A program made the position numbers and the translations under genes. A stretch of DNA of 64,000 bases from Pseudomonadota bacterium (GTDB lineage Bacteria > Myxococcota_A > Bradymonadia > UBA4248), in assembly GCA_017464085.1 (NCBI GenBank), contig JAFUEE010000136.1:22162-86161 (forward strand). Direction: 5' to 3'. Of the stretch, positions 9,101-16,333 are shown piece after piece (the stretch's first letter is position 1; each line of letters begins with the position of its first letter). The notes beneath the pieces are model-generated. The model was given only the letters and a program-made list of their open reading frames with translations, did no database searches and was not told the DNA's origin.

Positions 9101-10088
9101 AGCGAACTGGAACAAGCCGCAGAACTTCACGCTGACGGGCAATCTCAATGCAGTTGCCGGTTCGCAGGCCAATGTGAACATCTATGGCAAGGCTTCCGGC
9201 GGCGAATATAACAACGTCCAGAGCAACACGATTGCGATGAATCTGCTCAAGGTGCCTCAGGTCCAGAACTTTGCCTATACGGGCAAAGTCCAGAGCGTGT
9301 CGTTGCCTGCCGGCAAGTACAAGCTCGAAGTCTGGGGCGCTCAGGGGGGGAGCGGGGGACATCCAACACTAAGTTCTAATTATCCAGGGGGTAAAGGCGG
9401 TTATGCGACAGGAATTATCACCCTAGCAACAGCAACGAATGTTTATGTTTATGTTGGTGGTGCCGGGTCTAAAGGATATTTGGAGAAGCAGATTAATTTA
9501 GGTGGGTTTAATGGTGGTGGTGCATCTGCTGCATGCACAAGCACAAACAAAAATTCAGGCAGTGGTGGCGGCGCTTCTGATATTCGCATTGGCAAAGATA
9601 GTCTATATGCAAGAGCTATTGTTGCTGGTGGTGGCGGTGGCGGTGGTAACCATTATTGGTATACTGGAGAATATAATGGAACTGGCGGCGCTGGTGGGGG
9701 GATTAATGGCGAAAATGGCCATAATAATAACAGTAATGGTATTGGAATTGGGGGAACAGCATCAAGTGGAGCTGCGTTTGGGGTAGGTGCAACTTCTGAG
9801 ACCAATTCGTGTATGTCAGGTGCAGGCGGCGGTGGCGGCTGGTATGGTGGAAGGGCTTCGGCAACGGGGCGATGTGTTCATACTGATGGTGCAGGCGGTG
9901 GTTCTGGGTATGTGTATACGTCGTCAACGTATACTAACTATCCGGCCGGTTGTCTGTTGAATAGCAATTACTATCTCGGCAGTGCACAAACAATTCAGGG
10001 AACTGTCTCCACGATGCCTTCCACGCTTGGCGGCACGGAGACCGGTCATGCCGGCAATGGCTATGCGCGTATCACGTTGGTTCAGTAA
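6198..10088 (+). CDS. Lipoprotein with Cys-rich repeats, Calx-beta-like repeats and a divergent glycine-rich domain
   Basis: 1296 residues. The start at 6198 follows GGAGG (6188-6192); the open frame extends upstream but without a signal peptide. The leader ends in FVGC (Cys24). A longer Cys-rich region (to about residue 345) uses the same DPCAKCxxxxQxCxDGVCKD modules as its neighbour. About six 110-residue Calx-beta-like repeats and a glycine-rich domain from about residue 1020 follow. Cys-rich and Calx-like parts are very close to the second paralog. The middle of the glycine-rich part (about 9345-9990) is AT-richer and different in sequence, flanked by conserved segments. Function unknown; surface localisation is inferred. 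Confidence 0.9.
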   Translation: MSEISKRRLAFACCAAMALGFVGCGDDGAGSASDSRKTCGDEVCTPSQTCVENHCVENDTLDPCAKCDSETQICEDGVCKDKPEDDPCAKCDPATQICEDGVCKDKPEDPCAKCTEAQKCVEGVCKDLCGSEVCADDMICNPDTQKCEKPVNPCDECTDKQECVNFECVDVDPCANKTCPDNQRCDSTQDGKCVDIDPCENVPCSAGLSCIKGHCVEDACIENGEEKVCENNQVCSAGECVPGGCAGVKCDEGWQCMSFPCDENSSSAECQNGYRGQCVETICIDYFCDEGRSCKGGKCVDNECLDMTCEEGQICSKGNCTYEICLTKDPCSAGKTCDEDGECVFIVDPAIALDEPEDKTTDEAGKSLSLTLHLNNAPTADVHVSCEVVTESPNKEVDAACEEIVFNADNWQLEQTIVVTGVDDYLKDGDQVYKLKVTTVSEDADFNELVAESVELTNIDKTTPGIVVSETALTTYEDQAQEAASFSIVLTSIPSADVNLTLSSSNPNEGVATPTTLKFTKDNWNEPHVVTVKGVDDNAHDGNKNYTIFFSPSESNDEDYNEKQLTPIKVTNVDNDVAGLSVNLPEAFVLLEGQTMPLLVRLNTLPKKDVKITMNVDDKTEAEFEEAEVTLTPENWNTGIEIHLKGVADSVIDGDQPVKVTFKVESEDEDYNFDAIDFEGTVQDTDTAEVIYNMGDLPIVKEGDSGFVTMSVSLSSKPTKDVTVALSVTDDSELKLNKKTLTFKPNYWDIGQDVLVSSVDDDIVDGNIKSNVVMKATSGDANFNNKVTEVEFMTVDDDEAGFVISSNAASFPENSGSTTSMTIALKAQPTADVKVAVTSTDASELAVTSASSITFTTKNWKTPQTVTVKVVDDNIADGTQTAQVKFVASSSDKNFNGVTDYSAKYTIIDNDAASVVVTTAATQLSSGMTSTTGTVALGTQPSGSVTVTMTASNANYITFNPVKVTFTEANWNKPQNFTLTGNLNAVAGSQANVNIYGKASGGEYNNVQSNTIAMNLLKVPQVQNFAYTGKVQSVSLPAGKYKLEVWGAQGGSGGHPTLSSNYPGGKGGYATGIITLATATNVYVYVGGAGSKGYLEKQINLGGFNGGGASAACTSTNKNSGSGGGASDIRIGKDSLYARAIVAGGGGGGGNHYWYTGEYNGTGGAGGGINGENGHNNNSNGIGIGGTASSGAAFGVGATSETNSCMSGAGGGGGWYGGRASATGRCVHTDGAGGGSGYVYTSSTYTNYPAGCLLNSNYYLGSAQTIQGTVSTMPSTLGGTETGHAGNGYARITLVQ

Positions 10089-10109
10089 TTCTGTTTGAGG
10101 TGCACCGCT

Positions 10110-10251
10110 ATCGGCCTTTTGGCCGATACGCGGCGCTTTGGGCCGGGCTATCGCCGAAGGCGATACGCCCGGCCTTTTTGATTTTGGCGCGGCGTATCGC
10201 GCAGCGATAGCCGCGCGCCGGCGCGTATGCCGCAGGCATAGCGGCGGCCCC
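10110..10251. repeat. REP-like bulged hairpin cluster
   Basis: Same four-hairpin series as at 1741-1878: ATCGGCC/GGCCGAT, GGGCTATCGCC/GGCGATACGCCC, GCGTATCGC/GCGATAGC, GCGTATGCC/GGCATAGC. It lies between convergent genes. Confidence 0.8.
10141..10179 (+). terminator. Rho-independent terminator of the third paralog
   Basis: GGCCGGGC...GCCCGGCC stem followed by TTTTTG; the same element that ends the other two paralogs. Confidence 0.75.
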
Positions 10252-10263
10252 GAAAAATGAAAA

Positions 10264-11187
10264 TCAGGGGACGGGCTCGAACAGGGATTTGCTGAAATAT
10301 CTGTCGCCCCGGTCGGGGAGGACGCAGACGATGTTGCCGGTCACGCCGGATCGCGCGAGTTTGAGCGCGCCGCACAGGGCTGCGCCGGAAGAAGAGCCCG
10401 CGATGATGCCTTCTCTTCTTGCAAGCTCGCGGCAGGTGTCGATGGCTTCGCGGTCGGTGATCTTGACGGACAGGTCCATCAGCGAGATATCGAGCGTGTC
10501 CGCAATGAAATCGTTTCCGATTCCCTCGATGTTATAGTCGGCGTGTTCCCCGCCGGTGATTGTCGAGCCGACGGGGTCTGCGATCACGGCCTTGAGCGCT
10601 GGCAGGCGCGATTTGAGGTAACGCGCGATGCCGGTGAAGGTGCCGCCGGAGCCTGCGCCTGCAATGAAATAATCGATTTTGCCATCGAGGTCCTGATAGA
10701 TTTCCGGGCCGGTCGTTTCATAGTGGGATTGCGGATTGCTCTGGTCGGAAAACTGGTTGAGCAGGACAGAGCCGGGGATTTTCTGGTGCAGTTCGGCAGC
10801 TCTCCTGCCGGCTTCGAGCATGCCGCCTTCGCGCGGCGTGTGGATGATTTCTGCGCCGAGTGCCTGCATCAGGACCTGTTTTTCTTCGGAGAATTTTTCT
10901 GGGACGACAAAAATGATGCGGTAGTTCCGGTTGAGCGCGGCGAAAGCGATGCCAAGCCCCGTGTTGCCTGCCGTTGCCATGATGACCGTGCCGCCTTCGC
11001 GCAGGTCGCCGCGCTGCTCGGCGGCTGCAAGCATGTGCCTGCCCGTGCGGTCTTTGACGCTTCCGAGCGGGTTGTATAATTCGAGCTTTGCAAAGATATT
11101 GACGCCCTCGGGGAGATCGAAATGCCCGATTTTGACGAGCGGCGTGTGACCGATGAGATCATGGAATGAGCTGTAGTAGTGCATCAT
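10264..11187 (-). CDS. cysK: Cysteine synthase / cystathionine beta-synthase family enzyme
   Basis: 307 residues, PLP fold type II. Visible motifs: NPLGSVKDRTG with the PLP lysine, ATAGNTG substrate loop, GAGSGGTFTG phosphate-binding loop, and SSGAA near the C-terminus. The family makes cysteine from O-acetylserine and sulfide, or cystathionine from (acetyl)serine and homocysteine. The adjacent cystathionine gamma-family gene raises the second option (a pair like Bacillus mccA-mccB), which sequence alone does not settle. Its ATG overlaps the stop of the upstream gene (ATGA), with GAGGTGA as ribosome site, so the two are translationally coupled. No CBS regulatory domain is present. Confidence 0.9.
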   Translation of the reverse strand: MMHYYSSFHDLIGHTPLVKIGHFDLPEGVNIFAKLELYNPLGSVKDRTGRHMLAAAEQRGDLREGGTVIMATAGNTGLGIAFAALNRNYRIIFVVPEKFSEEKQVLMQALGAEIIHTPREGGMLEAGRRAAELHQKIPGSVLLNQFSDQSNPQSHYETTGPEIYQDLDGKIDYFIAGAGSGGTFTGIARYLKSRLPALKAVIADPVGSTITGGEHADYNIEGIGNDFIADTLDISLMDLSVKITDREAIDTCRELARREGIIAGSSSGAALCGALKLARSGVTGNIVCVLPDRGDRYFSKSLFEPVP

Positions 11188-12350
11188 TTCACCTCGCTGT
11201 TCTGAATGGCCTGATCCAGGTCGGCGATGAGATCGTCCGTGCTTTCGATGCCGACGGAGAGCCGGATGAGCGCGTCTGTGATGCCGATCTGTTCGCGGAT
11301 TTTTTGTGGGAAGGCTGCATGTGTCATGGTCGCCGGATGGCAGACGAGGGATTCCACGCCGCCGAGGCTTTCTGCAAGCGCGATGAGCTTGACGGATCTG
11401 AAGAACGCCCGGTAGTCATGCGATGGCTTGAGCTCGAAGGAGATCATGGCGCCGCCGTTGCGCGCCTGTTTTGTCTGGATATCGTGTCCCTGGGCATCCG
11501 TGAGCCCGGGGTAATAGACTTTTTGGACGGCTTTGTGCCGTCGTAGGAAATCCGCGATGATTTCGGCATTTGCGGTATGTCTGTCCATCCTGACGCCGAG
11601 CGTGCGTATGCCCCGGATGAGGAGGAATGAATCGAATGGGGCGAGTACGCCGCCGGTCGCATTCTGGAGATAGGAGAGCCTGTCGGAGAGGTCTTTTGTC
11701 GTGACGACCGCGAGTCCGGCGACGAGGTCGCTGTGCCCGCCGAGGTATTTGGTCGCGCTGTGGACGACGATGTCGGCGCCGAGTGCGATGGGGCGCTGCA
11801 GATACGGTGTCATGAAGGTGTTATCGACGATCGTGAGGATGTTGTGCGCGCGCGCGATGGCCGCGATGGCCGCGATGTCTGTGACGCTGAGCAGGGGATT
11901 GGCAGGGCTTTCGATGAGCACTGCCTTGACATCCGGAGAGATGGCCTGCGCGAAGGTTTCCGCGTGCGTCGTGTCGCAGATGCTGTACCGGAGCCCGAAG
12001 CGTTTGAATACGTTTTCGAGGACCCGGTAGGTTCCGCCATAGACATTGCTGGAGATCAGGATGCGGTCGCCGCTGCCAAAGAGGTTCAGCACGGCCGTGA
12101 TGGCAGCCAGGCCGGAGGCGAATGCAAAGCCGGCATAGCCGCCTTCGAGTTCTGCGATGAGGGCTTCAAGCGCGGCGCGCGTCGGATTGCCTGTGCGCGA
12201 ATATTCATAATTCCCTACGGGATGGCCGAGCTCGACCTGCTCGAATGTCGATGTCTGATAGATCGGGACATTTACCGATCCCGTGAGCGGATCGCCATAA
12301 ATGCCGCCATGAATGAGTGCTGAATCGATGTTTTTGTAATGTTTTGTCAT
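11184..12350 (-). CDS. metB: Cystathionine gamma-synthase/lyase family PLP enzyme
   Basis: 388 residues. The start at 12350 (MTKHYKN) is preferred to the ATG 15 bases upstream because GAGGG then lies about 9 bases before it. Family motifs: YSRTGNPTR near the N-terminus, DNTFMTPYLQRP, and SATKYLGGHSD carrying the PLP-binding lysine. The family acts in transsulfuration: gamma-synthase (methionine direction) or gamma-lyase (cysteine direction). Pairing with the downstream beta-synthase-like gene favours conversion between homocysteine and cysteine. Family and reaction class are certain; the exact activity is not. Confidence 0.9.
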   Translation of the reverse strand: MTKHYKNIDSALIHGGIYGDPLTGSVNVPIYQTSTFEQVELGHPVGNYEYSRTGNPTRAALEALIAELEGGYAGFAFASGLAAITAVLNLFGSGDRILISSNVYGGTYRVLENVFKRFGLRYSICDTTHAETFAQAISPDVKAVLIESPANPLLSVTDIAAIAAIARAHNILTIVDNTFMTPYLQRPIALGADIVVHSATKYLGGHSDLVAGLAVVTTKDLSDRLSYLQNATGGVLAPFDSFLLIRGIRTLGVRMDRHTANAEIIADFLRRHKAVQKVYYPGLTDAQGHDIQTKQARNGGAMISFELKPSHDYRAFFRSVKLIALAESLGGVESLVCHPATMTHAAFPQKIREQIGITDALIRLSVGIESTDDLIADLDQAIQNSEVK

Positions 12351-12373
12351 GATGTATTCCCTCATGTGTGAAA

Positions 12374-12387
12374 TGCATATATATGCA
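12374..12387. promoter_or_regulatory. 14-bp perfect palindrome upstream of the PLP enzyme gene
   Basis: TGCATATATATGCA reads the same on both strands and lies in the 45-base gap between the methyltransferase stop and the PLP enzyme start, about 24 bases before the ATG. It could be an operator; no regulator is visible nearby. Confidence 0.3.
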
Positions 12388-12395
12388 GTTGTGAG

Positions 12396-13325
12396 CTAAA
12401 TATGGTAGGTATATGTCGGTGATATGAAATGCTCTGTTTTTTCTGCGGTCAGAAAATGTATATTTTCGTATGCGCGAAGCCCGTCTTTGCGGCCGTCGAA
12501 GTACAGCTTTTGAATTTGATTGGGTGTTTGATGATCTGTCACCGTAAAATGATTTCTCATAAACATTTTCGCGAGTTCGTATGTAGAAAAGCCATGGGTC
12601 ATATTTTCGCCGAGCTGTCTTGTCATTTCCGCGAGTTTGCGTGCGCGTTCGGAATGGTGAGAAAATGTCGTCTTGTCTGGAAAATCCAGAATGATTTTGC
12701 TCTGTTTCGCGGTGATATCATCGAGTTTCCTGATCGTATCTTCGAGTGTTTCCAGCGTGAGATAATAGGTGACGCCGAGAATGGAAATAAATGTCGGGAT
12801 ATTTGGATCGAGACCGGCATCAAGCAGTTTTTGTGAAAGGTCGTCTTTTGCAAAATCGACAGCGACAAAATGGATGTTGCGCCGTATGATCCATCCCAGT
12901 GTTTCAAGCCGAGTTTTTTTATATTTTTGCGTGTCTGGGTGGTCGATTTCAAATATCGTGATGTTATCATTATCATTTCTGAATGAGAAAGTGTCCATGC
13001 CAGCGCCGCAGATAATATATTGACAATGCGAGTGTGCCTTGAGGAAATCTTCAAATATATGTTTTGTATATGCTTCACGCGAGAGCGGGATGGGGGCCAG
13101 GAAGCATACGCCGTTCTGGATCGCGTCTGGATCGTGGCTGGCTGCCGCAGGGCATTGGGCGCAGAGGCCGTTTCTGAGCATGTCGCATACATGGGTGTAC
13201 TCTTCTTCCCCCATCAGATCGTATGCGAGGTAGTCATCGAAAATTTTGGTGCGGTCAAAAGTGGAGTGATGCGCTCTGACAAAAGAGCACAATTTTGCAG
13301 TTATGCTTTCCTGATGGTCAATCAT
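12396..13325 (-). CDS. Class I SAM methyltransferase, leucine carboxyl methyltransferase-like
   Basis: 309 residues from 13325, where AGGAGGAAATT precedes ATG; the longer open frame upstream has no ribosome site. Motifs GAGMDTFSFR (SAM loop; family norm GAGLDTRAYR) and FEIDHPDTQKYKK place it in the PPM1/LCM family (PF04072). Members methylate carboxyl groups of small metabolites in polyketide and other pathways; the substrate here cannot be read. It lies 45 bases upstream of the metB-cysK pair on the same strand and may share its transcript, possibly a SAM/sulfur link (inference). Confidence 0.8.
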   Translation of the reverse strand: MIDHQESITAKLCSFVRAHHSTFDRTKIFDDYLAYDLMGEEEYTHVCDMLRNGLCAQCPAAASHDPDAIQNGVCFLAPIPLSREAYTKHIFEDFLKAHSHCQYIICGAGMDTFSFRNDNDNITIFEIDHPDTQKYKKTRLETLGWIIRRNIHFVAVDFAKDDLSQKLLDAGLDPNIPTFISILGVTYYLTLETLEDTIRKLDDITAKQSKIILDFPDKTTFSHHSERARKLAEMTRQLGENMTHGFSTYELAKMFMRNHFTVTDHQTPNQIQKLYFDGRKDGLRAYENIHFLTAEKTEHFISPTYTYHI

Positions 13326-13835
13326 AATTTCCTCCTGTATGAGGTAAATCAGAGAGGTGGGGATGCTGATGGGATATGCTGAATGTATAGATACAGCAGA
13401 GTCTTTCTCGCGAGACCCGTCTGGAAGGAATGATTGATTTTTGCGGAAAACTCGCGTCTGGCGTATGCGCATGCCGCGAATGCGGCTCATGACATGAGAC
13501 GCGCGCCCTTTGGCGAAAAACAATCAGGGATTGCCGGACGGCAGGAAATCAGGCGACGCGACAACAGGGACAACAGGGGCATGCTGCAGCATTCAAAGCA
13601 GTCACAATGCAACGATATGAGGCTTTAAACATACGCATGATGCAGATCCTGAAAAAAATTCTGGCTGGATTGCAGAATACCCTGATATCATCCAGGTAAA
13701 ACCTACCCAAATGATAGGTTTATGTAATCCCATCGAGAGGTACATGTCAAGCAGGTCATTTGAATTTTTTGCGCGCGGAGGATAGTCTTCAGCCCTTCAG
13801 GCGTTTTCTGAAGCTAGTGACGCGCGATGCGGCGG
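13326..13835. other. Intergenic region, 510 bp, no gene seen
   Basis: It lies between the start of the methyltransferase and the stop of mltG, both on the minus strand, and must hold the promoter of the sulfur operon. I see no open frame with a ribosome site. A stem-loop AAACCTA (13698-13704)/TAGGTTT (13715-13721) is present; its role is unknown. I looked for known SAM or SAH riboswitch cores on the minus strand and found none. Confidence 0.5.
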
Positions 13836-14921
13836 TCACTTGACGGGTTGGATTGTGCCTTTGGGGGCTTTGGTTTTCTGACCTTTGAGGAAGTAATTGA
13901 CGGCGATCTGATGTTCCGCGTAGGTTTTGGAAAAATAGTGCCGCCAGGTGCCGTCATTTCTGGCGACGAAGTAGAGCAGCAGGGTGTCGTCGGGGCCGGC
14001 ATAAGGCGTGAGGACGGCGCGCAGGCTTGCGGCGGAGGGTGTGGAGATCGGTCCGGGCGGCAGTGCGGGGACGACGTATGTCGAGTAGGTATTTTGCGGG
14101 TCTTTGCATCGCTCCGGGGAGGGCTTTTCGCCTGGTGTTTTTGGGGGATAGACGCAGGTCGGGTCTGACTGGAGCCGCATTTTTTTCCGTATGCGGTTCA
14201 TGAAAATCCGCGCGATGACGGGGCGTTCTGCATCGACGAGCGCTTCTTTTTCGACAATGCTTGCGAGCGTGACGAGGCTGTGGTCGTTGAGTTTGCGGGC
14301 GAGAGCGGCTTCATGTGCGCCGCGATTTTCCTCGACGAGCGCGAGCCATTGTTTTCGCCATCTGGCGTGCATCTGCTCGAGGACGGTGTCGGCGGTCGTG
14401 CCAGCATCGAAGGTGTAAGCGCCTGGCGCGATATACCCTTCGAAGGATCTGGCAGGTATGCCGGCCTGTGCGGTGCGGACGGGGTCTGTGGCCATTGCGA
14501 GGAAAGTTTTTTCGTCAGCGATGCGGAGCGCCTGCAGGCGCGCGGCGATCTCGTAGAGGTTCATACCTGGTAGGATCTGTACGCTTTTTCGGGCGAATTT
14601 TCCGACGCGCGCGATTGCGTTGGGCAGGTCGGCGGGTGTGAGCTCGGGTGTGAGCACGACTGCGCCAGGCTGGAGCTTGTTTTCGAGGCCGCTTCGCATG
14701 AAGACGACGAGCATCATCCAGTCATGGTCGATGATTTTGGCGGATGCGAGTTTTCTTGAGATGGATCGGGCGCTGCTTCCGGGCTCGACCTGGAAGACGC
14801 GTTCGGGTGCGCCGAGGTTGAGGGGCGCGTGTATGAACCGCGTGTACTCGTAATAGAGCCAGGCGCATCCCATGCATGCGAAGAAGAGTAGTATGACAAA
14901 CCATCTGACGAATTTCGCCAT
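13836..14921 (-). CDS. mltG: Endolytic murein transglycosylase MltG
   Basis: 361 residues from MAKFVRWF at 14921; the open frame extends upstream but without membrane sequence or ribosome site. An N-terminal membrane segment (about residues 5-25) is followed by a LysM-like part and the YceG catalytic domain. The conserved LASIVEKEA stretch contains the catalytic glutamate, and the RLQSDPTCVYP and STYVVPALPPGPIS blocks are family signatures. MltG cleaves nascent glycan strands at the inner membrane and sets their length. It stands alone here rather than next to tmk/holB. Confidence 0.92.
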   Translation of the reverse strand: MAKFVRWFVILLFFACMGCAWLYYEYTRFIHAPLNLGAPERVFQVEPGSSARSISRKLASAKIIDHDWMMLVVFMRSGLENKLQPGAVVLTPELTPADLPNAIARVGKFARKSVQILPGMNLYEIAARLQALRIADEKTFLAMATDPVRTAQAGIPARSFEGYIAPGAYTFDAGTTADTVLEQMHARWRKQWLALVEENRGAHEAALARKLNDHSLVTLASIVEKEALVDAERPVIARIFMNRIRKKMRLQSDPTCVYPPKTPGEKPSPERCKDPQNTYSTYVVPALPPGPISTPSAASLRAVLTPYAGPDDTLLLYFVARNDGTWRHYFSKTYAEHQIAVNYFLKGQKTKAPKGTIQPVK

Positions 14922-15135
14922 TGCGTGACCGTATATGGAGCGGCACGGGCAGCGAGCGCGCGGTGCGCCGGGCATCCTTTTGCGCGCCAGGAGCTGTGCC
15001 TGAGTGCAGAGAGAAGGCCGGCGGCAGGGCATCTGCTCGCGTGGACATGCGCCGGCGCGGGGATTATCGCAGACAATTTTTGAGAGTGAAATTTGGCGGG
15101 TAAACTGGGGCTGCCGTATGAAGGGTTCAAAAAAT

Positions 15136-15164
15136 TTGATTAAAAGCGTCTCATAAAGTAAATT
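15136..15164 (+). promoter_or_regulatory. Candidate sigma70 promoter of the lipoprotein gene at 15217
   Basis: TTGATT (15136-15141), 17-base spacer, TAAATT (15159-15164), about 50 bases before the start codon. Confidence 0.5.
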
Positions 15165-15216
15165 GAAAGCGATTTAGCTTCGAGCTCATTCGATGCCATA
15201 ATCAGGGAGAATCGCC

Positions 15217-16086
15217 ATGTTTCGTAAAATTACATGTATTGCCGCCGCGCTCTGGGGGCTGTTTACGGTTGCCGGATGTGTCGTGGATGGATCGGAGAGC
15301 GGTGTGAACGCGTCGATCGAGACCCAGACGGAAGCGGCCAATTTCATAGATTTGGACAACAAGAAAGAGGGCGCGCTCGGCCTGATTTTCGGCATGGCGC
15401 AGATAGACGACAGGCTTGACTATAATGGTGGCGATCGCGAAGACTGGCGTTATATTCTGGTGTCAGAGCCAGGCACGATGACGATCAAGATCAATGTGGA
15501 CCAGCCTGCAAACATCGATGGCGGCTGGAACATCATCGATTCGGAGGGCAGGACGCTTCACCGCCAGTCGTTCAGCAAGTCGCAGGGATATTACGAATTC
15601 TCGAATTTCCCGGTCAAACGCGGCGTGTATTATTTCCAGACGTTCGCGACTGCGGGCAAGTCGGTTTATACGATCGCGACGAGTTTCCAGCCGAATCTTG
15701 CGCCGCCGCCAGAGCCGGAGCCTGAGGAAGAGCCCGAGCCCGAGCGTGTGGAGCACAAGCCCAGGCCCAAGGTCAAGCCTGACAGCCCGAAGCCCGAGCC
15801 GAAGCCTGAGCCCAAGCCCAAACCCGCAGCGGATACGACCAAGCGCGTGATCGGCTTCATTTCTATTATTACCGAAAAATCAGACGGCTCTGCCGAAATC
15901 ACGATCCGCGATGCCGGCAAGAACAAAGGTGTCGAGACGGGCGCGGTCGGCGTGATCGAAGGCACGAATCAGAAAATTGAGACGACCCAGTGTTTTGCGA
16001 CATCCTGCCGCGCATACGTGCCCGCGAGCTCCAATCCCAAGAGCCTCAAGAAGGGCGCGAATGTCGTGTTCAAGGTCGATAAATAA
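15217..16086 (+). CDS. Lipoprotein with proline-rich spacer, function unknown
   Basis: 289 residues. Signal peptide with lipobox TVAGC (Cys21). Residues about 35-165 look like a bacterial pre-peptidase-type beta domain (DREDWRYILVSEPGTMTIKI... YYFQTF). Residues about 167-210 are a PEP/KP-rich spacer that would cross a cell-wall layer. The C-terminal about 75 residues form a small beta domain with two cysteines (TTQCFATSCRAY) that could form a disulfide. AGGGAG lies before the ATG. Monocistronic between divergent mltG and the DsbA fusion gene. No enzyme motif; role unknown. Confidence 0.75.
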   Translation: MFRKITCIAAALWGLFTVAGCVVDGSESGVNASIETQTEAANFIDLDNKKEGALGLIFGMAQIDDRLDYNGGDREDWRYILVSEPGTMTIKINVDQPANIDGGWNIIDSEGRTLHRQSFSKSQGYYEFSNFPVKRGVYYFQTFATAGKSVYTIATSFQPNLAPPPEPEPEEEPEPERVEHKPRPKVKPDSPKPEPKPEPKPKPAADTTKRVIGFISIITEKSDGSAEITIRDAGKNKGVETGAVGVIEGTNQKIETTQCFATSCRAYVPASSNPKSLKKGANVVFKVDK

Positions 16087-16105
16087 TAAATCGCAGATTT
16101 TTTGA

Positions 16106-16169
16106 CCTGCCGCTCAGGCCTCCGGCCATACGCGGCAGGCTCGGCCTATGCCAGATGGCATACGGCCTC
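16106..16169. repeat. REP-like hairpins
   Basis: Two hairpins after the lipoprotein gene. The second is GGCCTATGCC-AGAT-GGCATACGGCC with the usual single unpaired C; the first has a decayed upper arm. Confidence 0.6.
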
Positions 16170-16333
16170 GCTTTTGTGAGATTCGCCGGCCGGCAGCCGC
16201 GTATCCCGAAGGCTGGGGGTTCTAAAAGCATGTAAACGCATCGTTTCAATCGGGGCTATGAAAATCCGGCAGAGTACTGTATGATGACGGAAGTCAGTCC
16301 TTTTTTATGCGTATGGCAAGATTCGGAGGGGAG

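Noticed and set aside
12351..13640. SAM or SAH riboswitch for the sulfur operon
   Set aside because: Minus-strand sequence shows none of the conserved core elements by eye.
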